From Peromyscus leucopus (taxonomy: Eukaryota; Chordata; Mammalia; Rodentia; Cricetidae), in the NCBI RefSeq assembly GCF_004664715.2, contig NC_051071.1:32718337-32782336 (forward strand): a stretch of 64,000 bases of DNA, in the 5' to 3' direction. The translations under genes were made by a program, and so were the position numbers. Positions 55,288-64,000 of this stretch are shown in pieces. Numbering within the stretch: the first letter of the stretch is position 1; each line of letters opens with the position of its first letter. Under the pieces are notes generated by a model. It made no database searches. It had not been told where the DNA came from and worked only from the letters and a program-made list of their open reading frames with translations.

Positions 55288-55481
55288 TTTTATTGTTTAT
55301 TTGTTTTTTTCAAGACTGAGTTTCTCTGTGTATTTTTGGTGCCTGTCCTGGATCTCACTCTCAGACTGGCCTTGAACTCACAGAGATCCACCTGGTTCTG
55401 CCTCCTGAGTGCTGGGATTAAAGGTGTGCGCCACCACCACCACCACCACCACCACCACCACCATCCCCCCACCCCCCGCCC
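55288..55481 (-). mobile_element. B1 SINE inside the 3' LTR, minus strand
   Basis: ttttcaagactgagtttctc, ctcagactggccttgaactc, gtgctgggattaaaggtgtg and then the (ACC)n run. Flanked by gagattcagg at 55278-55287 and 55482-55491 (10 bp, perfect). Cricetidae-type body (ggtgcctgtcctggatctc). It postdates the provirus. Confidence 0.93.
55432..55465. repeat. (ACC)n trinucleotide expansion in a B1 head
   Basis: About 11 ACC units, followed by a C-rich stretch, at the position where B1 has its short GGTGGTGGC head motif in reverse. Compare the (GCC)17 run at 61283-61333. Confidence 0.95.
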
Positions 55482-55654
55482 GAGATTCAGGGTTTTTTGG
55501 TTTTGGCTTGCTCTCTTGTAGCATCTCTGGTTGAAAAGGAAGGTCAGCTGGTTGCTTCTCGGCTTCTCTGATCTGACTCTTGAATCTTTATTGTTAAGTA
55601 GCACAACTTAGATAAAAACAATAATTTGGCGACCTCGGCCATGGCCTGGCTGGT

Positions 55655-56285
55655 GATGGCTCCAGGACTGTCACTAGCACCATTGTGAGGATGGGACACA
55701 GAAACCTGGTGGAGTACTGCTCCAAAGGAATCTGGAAGATGCTGGCAAAGACAGAAGTTTCTCTACTCACAGGAGACTGAGCAAAGTCCCTCTTGGGGTG
55801 AGGAGGGATGGCCATTTCACCTAACTCTTGTGTCTTAGGCCTAGTGGGGCAGCAACAGTGGAGGGGAATGAGAGGTGAGTACAACATTAAGTGAGCCTGG
55901 GTTCAAGTCACTAAAGTCTCAGTGAACCGTGGTCATATTTTGGGAGTGTCATCAAAGTGATCCAGTTTCTACATGGCACAGTTGCTCCGAGCATTGTGGG
56001 GACACAGACAGGTGATGGCTTTCATTTAACAGAACCTTAGGGAGCAGCTTTGGTGACTGTGGTTAGGTAGACACCAGGACAACTCATCCTACCAAAAAAA
56101 GAAAGCAAGTGAGCTGCAGTGGAATGTATCTGAAGAAACCTGTGAGTCCTGGTAGAGAAACTGGAGTGGGCCAGCTTCCAACCTGTGGTTAGAAGGCTGA
56201 ATCCCAGGAGGGTGGGCCTCCAGGGATGGAAAAGCACCCTGTCTCAGGCTAATGCTCCCTGATGGGCCTCTGTCGCTTTGTTCTT
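55655..56285. other. No gene or repeat recognised
   Basis: DNA beyond the truncated 3' LTR. A 97-codon minus frame (55594-55887) starts outside and runs into the LTR, with no domain. Confidence 0.4.
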
Positions 56286-56289
56286 GTTT

Positions 56290-56812
56290 TCTGAAGGTGT
56301 GTGTTGCCATCTGTGTTCCTGTGCATATGCGTGTTCATGAGCACAGAGGTCAGGGGTCAATGCTGGATGTCTTTCTTAATATCTCCTCTTTTTTAAAATC
56401 TTATTTAAAAATCTTACTTTTTGTTTGTTTGTTGTTTGTTTTTTGGTTTTTCGAGACAGAGTTTCTCTGTGTAGCTCTGGCTGTCCTGGATCTCACTCTG
56501 TAGACTGGCCTCGAATTCATAAAGATCCACCTGCCTCTGCCTCCTTGAGTGCTGGGAATAAAGGCATATGCTAGCACCACCCAGCCCCACCTTACTTTTG
56601 AGCCAGGGTCTTTCACAGAACCTGGATCCCATCAATTTATCTAGACTGGCCGACCAGCAAGTCTAGAGTCTCCTGTCTCTACTACCTCCTAAATGCTGAG
56701 ATTACATGAAAATTCCCGTGTCCAGCTTTCATGTGGCTGCTGGGGATGGAACTCAGGTCCCCATGCTTGGGTTGCAAGCATTTCAGCAACTGAATGCTCT
56801 CCCTAACCCCTT
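56290..56812 (-). mobile_element. B4-type composite SINE, minus strand, split by a B1
   Basis: The first part (gaaggtgtgtgttgccatct, gaggtcaggggtcaatgctg, ggatgtctttcttaatatct; 56290-56412) and the second part (agccagggtctttcacagaa, ctagactggccgaccagcaa, ggctgctggggatggaactc, caggtccccatgcttgggtt; 56591-56812) fit one B4. The B1 at 56422-56589 separates them. Confidence 0.7.
56422..56589 (-). mobile_element. B1 SINE inside the B4, minus strand
   Basis: A (GTTT)n tail, then ttcgagacagagtttctctg, gactggcctcgaattcataa and gagtgctgggaataaaggca. cttacttttt before and cttacttttg after are a target duplication of about 9 bp. Younger than the B4. Confidence 0.9.
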
Positions 56813-56829
56813 CATAGCCCCTGGGTTCA

Positions 56830-56948
56830 TTTCTGAGACAGGAGCTCACGTAGCTCAAGCTGCCCTTGAATTTAATCTGTAAGCAAAGATAGCCTTGAAT
56901 TCTTCATCCTCCTGCCCCTACCTCCCAGGTGCCAGGATTTCAGGGGGA
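56830..56948 (-). mobile_element. Old B1-like SINE, minus strand
   Basis: gggttcatttctgagacagg, agatagccttgaattcttca, cctacctcccaggtgccagg and gatttcag keep B1 order with heavy divergence. Confidence 0.6.
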
Positions 56949-57230
56949 TTGACGGGGCTTTCCTGCAGCAGCCCAAGGCTCACTGTGGAGAGCAGGGCCT
57001 AACTGGCTTTCCAGTCGCATCTTCAGACACTCCAGAGTGCAGCTGGCCTGGCACTGGACATGCAGCTGGCCTGCCTTTACTCACAGCACCTTCACACATG
57101 CACACACTGCCTTCTTCTGCTGTTTCGTGTCTCTTCCTGATATCTGCCTCCCTTAGAGTCTTTGCTAATGGTCCCTGGTGACATTTAGGGCCGACATGTT
57201 CCAGGTGGGTGATTATGCTTGGGATAAGTG
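56949..57230. other. No gene or repeat recognised
   Basis: Unassigned DNA without a supported frame. Confidence 0.35.
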
Positions 57231-57660
57231 AATGTTTTCTGAACTATGAGATATACTCTATTACCAGAATATGAAATCAATTTAGCACATTAATGCCAGC
57301 ATTGAAAAACTATAACAGAAGACAATAAATAAATCAGAATAAAGGCAAGTGTTCTATCTCAGTTTACTTCTTTCTAGCTATAACCACGCATGTATACTCG
57401 GGCTTTCAATGAAAATCTTATTTCTTATTATGGATTGCAGTCCACATTCTTGAAAAATGTTGCTTTCGTCAATCATGGGGCTGAGGTCCAATTTCCCAGC
57501 TTCACTTATTAAGGTTGCCATAGGATTTCTAGTTAGTGCGAACAATGTTTCCAGCTGCAGAGAAAGTGTCTGGGGAGCTGCTGCCTTCCTGATTAGAGGA
57601 CAGACATGGAAGGAGCATGTCATCTGCTTCTTCCTGCTTTCCTGTTTTTAGCACAAGTGT
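57231..57660. other. Repeat-free segment, candidate conserved noncoding DNA
   Basis: AT-rich single-copy-looking DNA (tctattaccagaatatgaaa, tcaatttagcacattaatgc, ctcagtttacttctttc) with no young repeat. Antisense frames of 69-81 codons and a 64-codon sense frame overlap one another and are not supported. Confidence 0.3.
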
Positions 57661-58580
57661 GATGCTTTGAAATGCAGCAGCCACCTTGAGACCAACAGGG
57701 GAAAGTGGACTTGACCCTGTCAGCTCTGTAACCAGCATTGCCGGACAGCCATGCTGCTGAAGGTCTCACTGTGTGAGACACACGGCCCCAAGTGGCCCCT
57801 TGCTAGAAACTGCTGGTGTTTGCTCACCTACCATGTGTGGTTGTGTGAGAATCCAGTTTAAATGCCTCCCCACCCACCCAGGGTTTAGCCCAGTGTGTCC
57901 CTGCCCTAGACACACCCCCATACTTACTCTGTCTGTGTTTGAAGGTCCTTCCGTCGTGACTCTGTACCCACAGTCATACTGACATATTTGATTCATCTTT
58001 GTGGCTCCTCATCACTTCCCATAAAAACACAGAGTTCAGTGGGAGTCTCTAAACTCCCAGGCAGGTTATTAAGTGGGTGGGGAGGGGCATAGAATGACAA
58101 GATGGGAGAATCCTCACGTTAGCTAACTCGTTAAGGTATGGGAGCATCTATGCTCACTGTGGAAGCAGAGAAAGCAAGGTTTAATATAGCCAGGGAGTCC
58201 TCCAGTACTTTCCATTTTTGCTTCCCCAGAATTCTTTTTATAATCCCCTGCCTTAATCCAGAGCTCTTGCATATGATTTGCTCTTTTCCACCCAGGCAGT
58301 CTGCCTCATAGACATGTCACATGAGAGATGCTTCATGAATCCACTTTGAAGCTTCTTCCCAAAGCCCTTGAATTTAACATGTTCAAACTTTTTTCTTTTT
58401 AAATAGCTTATATTGATTTCTGAGTCCCACTGAGAGTCTAGTCTATGTTGGGTGGTTGAATTTCTACCTCTGTGAATTCATTTCGATGCCCTAAGAGTTG
58501 GGTTGAACCTTCGTAATTTTTTTTTTAATGATCAAGAAGAATGTTAACACCAAAAGAAAAATGTACAGTATGAAGATGGG
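57661..58580. other. No gene or repeat recognised
   Basis: Sense and antisense frames at 57766-57996 overlap almost exactly, a chance pattern. Confidence 0.4.
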
Positions 58581-58582
58581 GG

Positions 58583-58790
58583 CTGGAGAGACGGCTCTAC
58601 AGTTAAGAGCATTTTGCTGTTCTTGTAGAGGACCAGTTTGGTTTGCAGCACCCACATTAGGCTTATACCTCCAAGTCTGAGTCTGAGAGCCTCTTTAGCC
58701 TCAGCAGATACCTGTGTACATGTGCTTACACATGCACACACTCATACACACAAATAAAAATCATAAAAATCTCTTTAAAAATGTATAATG
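58583..58790 (+). mobile_element. B2/B3-group SINE
   Basis: ggggctggagagacggctct, acagttaagagcattttgct, gttcttgtagaggaccagtt, a CA-rich stretch and aaataaaaatcataaaaatc as the tail. tRNA-derived pol III SINE. Confidence 0.88.
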
Positions 58791-58984
58791 ACACTATTAA
58801 GTGAGGTACAAGAAATTAAAAAGTATCTACTATACATATCACATACATTAAAATATTTAAGCATACCACTCGAGCCAGGTCTCCTGTTCCCAAGGCTGCT
58901 GAGAATGTGGGCTCCAGGCATGCTCAGACCCTTGTTGCTTGTGCGAGGTAGTTAGGCAGCACATGTCAGGACTTCCTGGCAGAA

Positions 58985-59238
58985 GGAATTCCAGATCCAG
59001 GAAAGGACCCGAAGGAAATAATCAGACAAATGCCCAAAGTAAAGGAACTCTTCAAACAAATTACGATCTGGCCATACATAGAATTCCACACTGTTGAAAT
59101 TCCACACAGCTGTTGAAGATATTTTAAACTATTGACATGGATGAATGCTCACCACATGTAAAATAAGGGGAACATACTCCACGCCGGCACATATGATAGG
59201 CTCCTGTTGAGATGTATTTACATGTGGACACCTGGACC
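58985..59238 (+). mobile_element. Possible ancient L1M fragment
   Basis: gaaggaaataatcagacaaa, tacatagaattccacactgt, gctgttgaagatattttaaa and gatgaatgctcaccacatgt resemble the 3' untranslated region of old L1. Low confidence. Confidence 0.4.
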
Positions 59239-59242
59239 TGTT

Positions 59243-59596
59243 TGTGATAGTTTGAATGTAATTGGCCCCCATAATCTCATAGGGAGTGGCACTATTAGAA
59301 GGTGAAGCTTTGTTGGAGTGCGTATGGCCTTGGTGGAGAAAGTGTGTCACTGTAGGGGTGGGCTTTGAGATTTCCTATGCTCAGGATACTGTCAATGTCT
59401 CAGTTGACTTCTTGTTGCCTGCAAGATGTAGGACTCTTAGCTACATCTGCCTGTATGCTGTCATGCTCCCCACCATGATGATGATGGACTGAACCTCTGA
59501 ACTGTAAACAAGTCACCCTAATTAAATGTTTTTCCTTTATAAGAGTTGCCATGGTCATGATGTCTTTTCACAGCAATAGAAACCCTAATTAAGGCA
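59243..59596 (+). mobile_element. Solo MT-type MaLR LTR, 354 bp
   Basis: It starts tgtgatagtttgaatgtaat and ends aattaaggca, with gtgtcactgtaggggtgggc, gatgatggactgaacctctg and cctttataagagttgcc in between. The perfect 5-bp duplication ctgtt (59238-59242 and 59597-59601) is the size expected of ERVL/MaLR elements. No internal sequence. Confidence 0.92.
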
Positions 59597-59689
59597 CTGT
59601 TCATGTATTACCAGTTAGCAGTTTGAAGGAACAGATGCCAAGCTAGATGGTGAAGCTATAGGTATTCTTCTCACTGTCTCTACATTTCT

Positions 59690-59695
59690 CATCTA

Positions 59696-59741
<46 letters not shown>

Positions 59742-59925
59742 CGCGCGCGCGCGCGCGCGCGCGCGCACGCCTGTGGAGGCCAGAAGAGGGCATCAGATCC
59801 CCCGTAATTGGAGGTACAGGTGGTTGTGAGCCACCTGAAAAAGGTGCTCAGAACCAAACTTGGGTCCTTGGGTCCTCTCGTAGACCAATAGATACTTTAA
59901 CAACGGAACTATCTATTTACCCTAT
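59690..59925 (-). mobile_element. B3/B2-group SINE, minus strand, with (GT)n(GC)n tail
   Basis: After the alternating tail come ggaggccagaagagggcatc, agatcccccgtaattggagg, acaggtggttgtgagccacc and an end that follows the reversed tRNA-like head. Confidence 0.82.
59699..59766. repeat. (GT)17(GC)17 alternating purine-pyrimidine tract
   Basis: About 68 nt of strict purine-pyrimidine alternation, GT then GC, in the tail of the SINE. The 95-codon frame crossing it is an artefact. Confidence 0.98.
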
Positions 59926-59926
59926 T

Positions 59927-60595
59927 TTTTTAACGGTCTTAGGTCTTTTCTATACTAAATCAATATTACTTGAGGATCTAAACTAATGACACCTTTAGAA
60001 TGTTTGATATTTGCTTGAGCTAGAAAGGGGCTTGCTCTCTGCACATCTCCTCAGCATGGAGACAGCAGTGCTGAGCATATTCTGCCCATGAACCAGATGC
60101 TCCTTATAGTAAGCAGTACCAGGCTCTTATGCGGCTCCTCCTGCCTGGCTTAGCACCTATTGGAAAACCATGGCCTCAGCTGATGTGGACATCAGCAGCA
60201 GCAGCCCTATTGTGCACAGCCTGCAGTGTCAATGAGAAGTCAAGGAGAGACCACTTGAAAAATACTAGACATCACATAAATCCATGCTGTTCTGCCCCCT
60301 ACTTAATGATTCCTTCAAGAGAAAAAAAGATACTTCAATTGCATAAGCAAGGTAACCAGAACAATCCATTCCTAATCCAACTCTAAAAATAACACTCTGC
60401 AAAGCCCATCTATGGAGAATTTGAATCATGTGAGAATCTGGAAAATGTAAACTGACAGGAGAGTATAAGGAACAGAAAACCACTTATCTGGGCATGCTTT
60501 TGTTGGACAATGATTTGTGTGTGCTGGGGACAGTTCTCATACAGACTCTTGCCCAGGGCTGTCCAAAGTGGTCTGTGGCCCACTCTGTAAGCAGA
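59927..60595. other. No gene or repeat recognised
   Basis: The 85-codon plus frame at 60129-60386 and the antisense 72-codon frame overlap, with no domain. Confidence 0.4.
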
Positions 60596-60599
60596 CAGA

Positions 60600-60778
60600 C
60601 CCTGTGAAATCTTGGCCCCTACCTCTGTGACTTAGTTGAGAAAAGGGCGTTCTTTGCCTTAGCTTCCACATCTGCAAAAGGGGAGCTTTGCAGAGACATA
60701 GTGCAGATTGAATGAGGGAATGCATTAAAAGAGCTTTGCATGGTGGCCTGTGGTAGAAGTTCAGTAAGTATTGGTTTA
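60600..60778 (-). mobile_element. MIR SINE, minus strand
   Basis: cctctgtgacttagttgaga, ccttagcttccacatctgca, aaaggggagctttgcagaga and gttcagtaagtattgg follow MIR in reverse. Confidence 0.6.
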
Positions 60779-60979
60779 AACATCATTGTTAATACTGCAA
60801 GACAAAGCTGATGACAACTGATCAGAGGTACTGAGGAGACATTGACTTGGGGAAGAGGTTGAATGCCTTGTTAGAGCCACTTTAACAGTGAGCTTCCATC
60901 AGCTCAAAGCTCACATCATCTCTAAGCTTATGTTTGAAGGCAAAATGAATCGTGTAGCCATTATGATTGCGAGGGAAGG

Positions 60980-61069
60980 GATTGGGGATTTAGCTCAGTG
61001 GTAGAGCGCTTGCCTAGCAAGCGCAAAGCCCTGGGTTTGCTCCTCAGCTCCGGAAAAAAAAAATAAAAA
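60980..61069 (+). mobile_element. ID SINE, near consensus
   Basis: gattggggatttagctcagt, ggtagagcgcttgcctagca, agcgcaaagccctgggttt and an A-rich tail. The flanks gattgcgagggaag (60966-60979) and gatttcgagagaag (61070-61083) are a slightly worn target duplication. Confidence 0.94.
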
Positions 61070-61140
61070 AGATTTCGAGAGAAGGAAGACTACATTCTTT
61101 TGTGTTCTTCAATGCCATATGGTGCTATACTCTGACTCTT

Positions 61141-61280
61141 TTTTTTTTTTTTTTTTGGTTTTTCGAGATTCTCTGTGTAGTTTTGGTGCCTGCCCTGGAT
61201 CTCACTCTGTAGCCCAGGCTGGCCTCGTACTCACTGAGATCCACCTGGTTCTGCCTCCCAAGTGCTGGGATTAAAGGCGT

Positions 61281-61336
<56 letters not shown>

Positions 61337-61360
61337 GCCACCGCCACCACCCCCCAGCAA
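61141..61360 (-). mobile_element. B1 SINE with (GCC)17 expansion, minus strand
   Basis: T tail, gtttttcgagattctctgtg, ggatctcactctgtagccca, gctggcctcgtactcac, gtgctgggattaaaggcgtg, then the repeat. tatactctgactctt at 61126-61140 and 61361-61375 is a perfect 15-bp duplication, so the insertion is recent. Confidence 0.95.
61283..61333. repeat. (GCC)17 trinucleotide repeat
   Basis: Seventeen perfect GCC units (51 nt, CGG on the other strand), followed by accgcc-type interrupted units up to about 61350. It sits in the B1 head. Confidence 0.98.
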
Positions 61361-61375
61361 TATACTCTGACTCTT

Positions 61376-63270
61376 AAACATCCTTCAAAGGCCTGTGTCA
61401 AAGCTTTGGTCCCCAGTTGGTGCTGTTGAGGGGACTTGCAGAATGCACGGCTTTGTAGGAGGTGCTGAGTATTTTGGAGACAGGCCCCAGAAAGGGATTG
61501 TGAGACTCACATACCCTGCTCTCTGGGTTTTTGCTCTCCGGCTGTTAGGTAAGCAACAGGGACAACTGACCACGGACTGGAACATGTATTATTGAAGCCA
61601 AAGTAAACCTTTGCATGTATGACTGAGGTAGATAATGGTAGCCAGTTGCCCATGCTGGGGGGAGTCTGAACTGGCACAGCTTTATATCATCTCACCAAGG
61701 CTTTAGCAACCTGTCCTGCCCCACAGGAGAGAGCTCAGCTCATTATAGTGCTCTGCATGGGGTTCACAGACCAATGTCCCCTTCCTTGATCTCATAGAAA
61801 CGTTTGTCTTCCACCTAGGGCCCATGACCAAGACTGGGAGTCACTCCTGCAGAGCGACAGATTTGAAGAGGGTTCATCACGTGATCATCCAATGAGAAAG
61901 AAAATCAGCTTTGCCTACCAGCTGGTGTCAGCACTAAAGCAAATGAACCAAGTCTGGGTTCAGAATCCTCTGTCTAGGTCTGGATCACCAAAGGATATTG
62001 GAAGGCACCTTCAGGACAGTCTGGAGTCTTGGCACTGCCCTAACGTGACCCCAGGTCTGTGTGAGCCCATTGCATCCCAAGTTAACTCTCAAGCCTCCCT
62101 GCTCCCACGGCTGCCGAACTAGGTCCCTGGACCAATGATATCTTAACTTCTCTGGTTCTCACTCTGGTGTGAATAGCCCCAATGGCCTCCTTACAGGATC
62201 TCCTTTCCCCAGTTCTTCTCTTGCTGATGGCACAGGTCAGGACTGCAGCAAGGGTCTTGATGTTCTGCTCTGCTACCTGTGTAGTGGGCACACGCGACTC
62301 TTCCTTTCTAGGTAGTTTCTAGTGGTAGGATGGGACAACAGCATGCACTCCATAGGGGGATGAAAATGAATGAAATGGTGTGGAAGACGAGTACAGCACT
62401 GTGTCTTTACACAAAAACTCCAAAAGCTATTAAGTACCACCAGTCCTTCAGAAGGGCAGCAGCCTGCCTTGAACAGATTAATCTGATAACAATGCTCTCT
62501 AATTTACAAAGTAGCCTCTTCACTTACCCTATGTATAACAACCCAGCTTAAAATCCCACACGAGCTCCCCTCTCCCCATCCTGCACCCGGGGTCAGGTGC
62601 AGGATCCTCAGCGAGGCATTAAGAGCTCTCAAGTCCTGTCTCCATCTGGAGCCTCCTCTTTGTGCTCTCAGCAGAGGCTGGCTCTCAACAGGCACAGTGT
62701 GTGTGTGGAGGGGCTGAGGCTGTCGTGCAGACATTCTGTGTGCTCTTCCTCCTCCAGTGACAACTGCCTCCCCCCCACACCCTAAGTCCTATTCTTTCAA
62801 GCACCCTAAGTGCAGCTCTGGCTCCTTTTTAGTTCTCCCAACAAATACTTCTCGCCACCTCGGTCAGAAGATGAGTGTGCTAAGGCTGCAGCACTCAATG
62901 TGGCAGAGCCTGTCTGAAGAAGGTGGTCTCTTGTGACCAGTGCCTGTGCGACACTTGCCACTGCATTTAGCTGGTACCTCCCACGCCCACTAGACAATAT
63001 CCTCCCGTGAGTATACAGCGTAACTTTTTCATTTTCGTGCCTCAAAGGGACTGGGAAATCGATGCCTATGTGTTTTCCTGTTTACCTTTCCCTGTTCTGG
63101 TTAACTCTAACATGGCACGCATCTCTGATCTTCCCAGTATTTACATTCCTGTAGACAGAGTTAAAGCAGGAATATACTTATTCAGAATAATTGCTGTCTA
63201 CAAATTTGCTATCCACTTTGCACCTTGATCACTCTGCAAGCTTGCTTTACATTCCTAATCTAATTCCTTA
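61376..63270. other. No gene or repeat recognised
   Basis: About 1.9 kb unassigned. Frames of 62-79 codons on both strands overlap one another; none shows a domain or exon border that I can defend. Confidence 0.4.
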
Positions 63271-63274
63271 AAAA

Positions 63275-63432
63275 AGATGTGAGTTGGCTGGCTAGCTCCG
63301 TGAAAGAGCCCACCTCAATGAATTAAATGGACATCAGCTCCAGCCTTCCACACAGATGCATACCAGCACACATGTGCACCCTCGTACAGAACACCCACAT
63401 GCACATGCGTGCACACCACACACAGACACAGA
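63275..63432 (+). mobile_element. Possible B2/B3-like SINE, heavily diverged
   Basis: gttggctggctagctccgtg at the head side and a CA-rich stretch (cacatgcacatgcgtgcaca) at the tail side keep the outline of a tRNA-derived SINE, with little match in between. Confidence 0.35.
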
Positions 63433-63792
63433 TAGCCAGGTGTACCCTCACAAACTGCTTGGTTTCCTTACTGCTAGATGAGATGGTATGTTCAGAGCAA
63501 AACTCTACAGATTGATGCCCACTCTTCTTTTTCATGACTTCAGCTACATCTCAAGTGTGGCCTCACCAGACAGCACAAAGCCCTGCCTCTCACTACCCTG
63601 CTCATATTTCCTTGTCTTATTGAAGTTTAGATGCCTTGCTTGCTCAGCACCCCCTGGGCATTCAGTTCCCTACCTGTGAAGCAAATGTTTGGGTCACTAA
63701 AACCTCCTCAGTGCGTCCACTTCTTGTGAGGAACTCCTCCCTGTCACTGACACTCCTTCCCTGCTTAGGTCTTTTACAGGGAAACACTAAAC

Positions 63793-64000
63793 CAGTGGCT
63801 CTCAACCTGTGGGTCACGACCCCTTTGAGGGTCAAACGACCCTTTCACAGGGGTCACATATCAGATATCCTACATATCAGATATCTACATTACGATTGAT
63901 AACAGCAGCAAAATTAGTTATGAAAAAGCAACAACAATAATTTTATGGGTGGGGGTCACCACAACATGAGGAACTGTATTAACGGGTCAAAGCATTAGGA
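63793..64000 (+). mobile_element. URR1-type hAT-Charlie DNA transposon, cut by the window end
   Basis: It starts cagtggctctcaacctgtgg, then gggtcacgacccctttgagg, taacagcagcaaaattagtt, aataattttatgggtggggg and caacatgaggaactgtatta. The window ends about 15 bp before the expected second inverted repeat. Non-coding. Confidence 0.88.

Larger units (their letters stand above)
55115..55652 (+). mobile_element. 3' LTR of the provirus, split by a B1 and truncated
   Basis: It starts tgttgtgggatatttg. Without the B1 it aligns with 47469-47860 up to about 55652 (gttaagtagcacaacttaga and then a matching block ending ggtgatggc). The expected remaining LTR end (about 115 bp), the 6-bp duplication and the other half of the B3-like SINE are absent beyond this point. 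Confidence 0.8.

Overview
The window is mammalian nuclear DNA from a muroid rodent, most likely a cricetid (deer mouse, vole or hamster group). B1, B2/B3, B4 and ID SINEs are dense, and several B1 copies carry the Cricetidae-type body. URR1 and MT/ORR1-type MaLR repeats are rodent. Recurrent LTRs of the kind common in cricetid genomes sit as solo copies with 6-bp target duplications. I could not fix the genus. I recognise no host protein-coding exon, no tRNA, rRNA or snRNA gene, no CpG island and no CRISPR array. It reads as intergenic or deep intronic DNA built by layered retroposition.

Layout. 1-9 kb: old MIR-like DNA, a solo LTR inserted in a B1 (2561-2934), a MER2/Tigger-type transposon (3593-3966), and young B1 copies at 4746 and 7226. 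9-12.7 kb: a second solo LTR family (9077-9548) and MIRs. 12.7-14.55 kb: a short LTR element with both terminal repeats. 15-18.5 kb: an L2 tail, B1/ID composites and a short local duplication. 18.6-20.3 kb: repeat-poor, AT-rich DNA that may hold conserved noncoding elements. 20.5-21.5 kb: a MER2-type transposon split by a B2 and by a solo LTR. 22-35 kb: MLT1 copies, B2/B3, ID and L1M pieces in mostly unassigned DNA. 35.3-36.1 kb: a B4, then a B1 with a 255-nt purine-only tail. 37.4-42.1 kb: nested L1s, a 55-bp micro-SINE and a truncated L1. 42.5-46.5 kb: URR1, an LTR-in-B1, an MT (MaLR) element and another solo LTR. 47.4-55.65 kb: a badly decayed class II (ERVK-like) provirus. 56-64 kb: a B4 with a B1 inside, MT solo LTR, SINEs, a (GT)n(GC)n tract, a B1 with a (GCC)17 expansion, and a URR1 cut by the window edge.

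The provirus at 47469-55652 is the only feature with recognisable protein-coding ancestry. In order it has: a 5' LTR, a degenerate tRNA-Lys-like primer binding site, a gag remnant with one zinc knuckle, a protease, reverse transcriptase, RNase H, integrase, about 2.7 kb with no env, a polypurine tract, and a 3' LTR broken by a B1. Stops and frameshifts occur throughout, and a younger solo LTR splits reverse transcriptase. Nothing in it can make a working protein.

The points of interest are structural. They are the insertion order readable from target duplications, SINE heads that expanded into trinucleotide repeats, extreme non-B DNA tracts, a tiny retroposed RNA, a local duplication with a 32-bp perfect core, and one putative breakpoint at about 55652 that would explain two missing pieces of the provirus.
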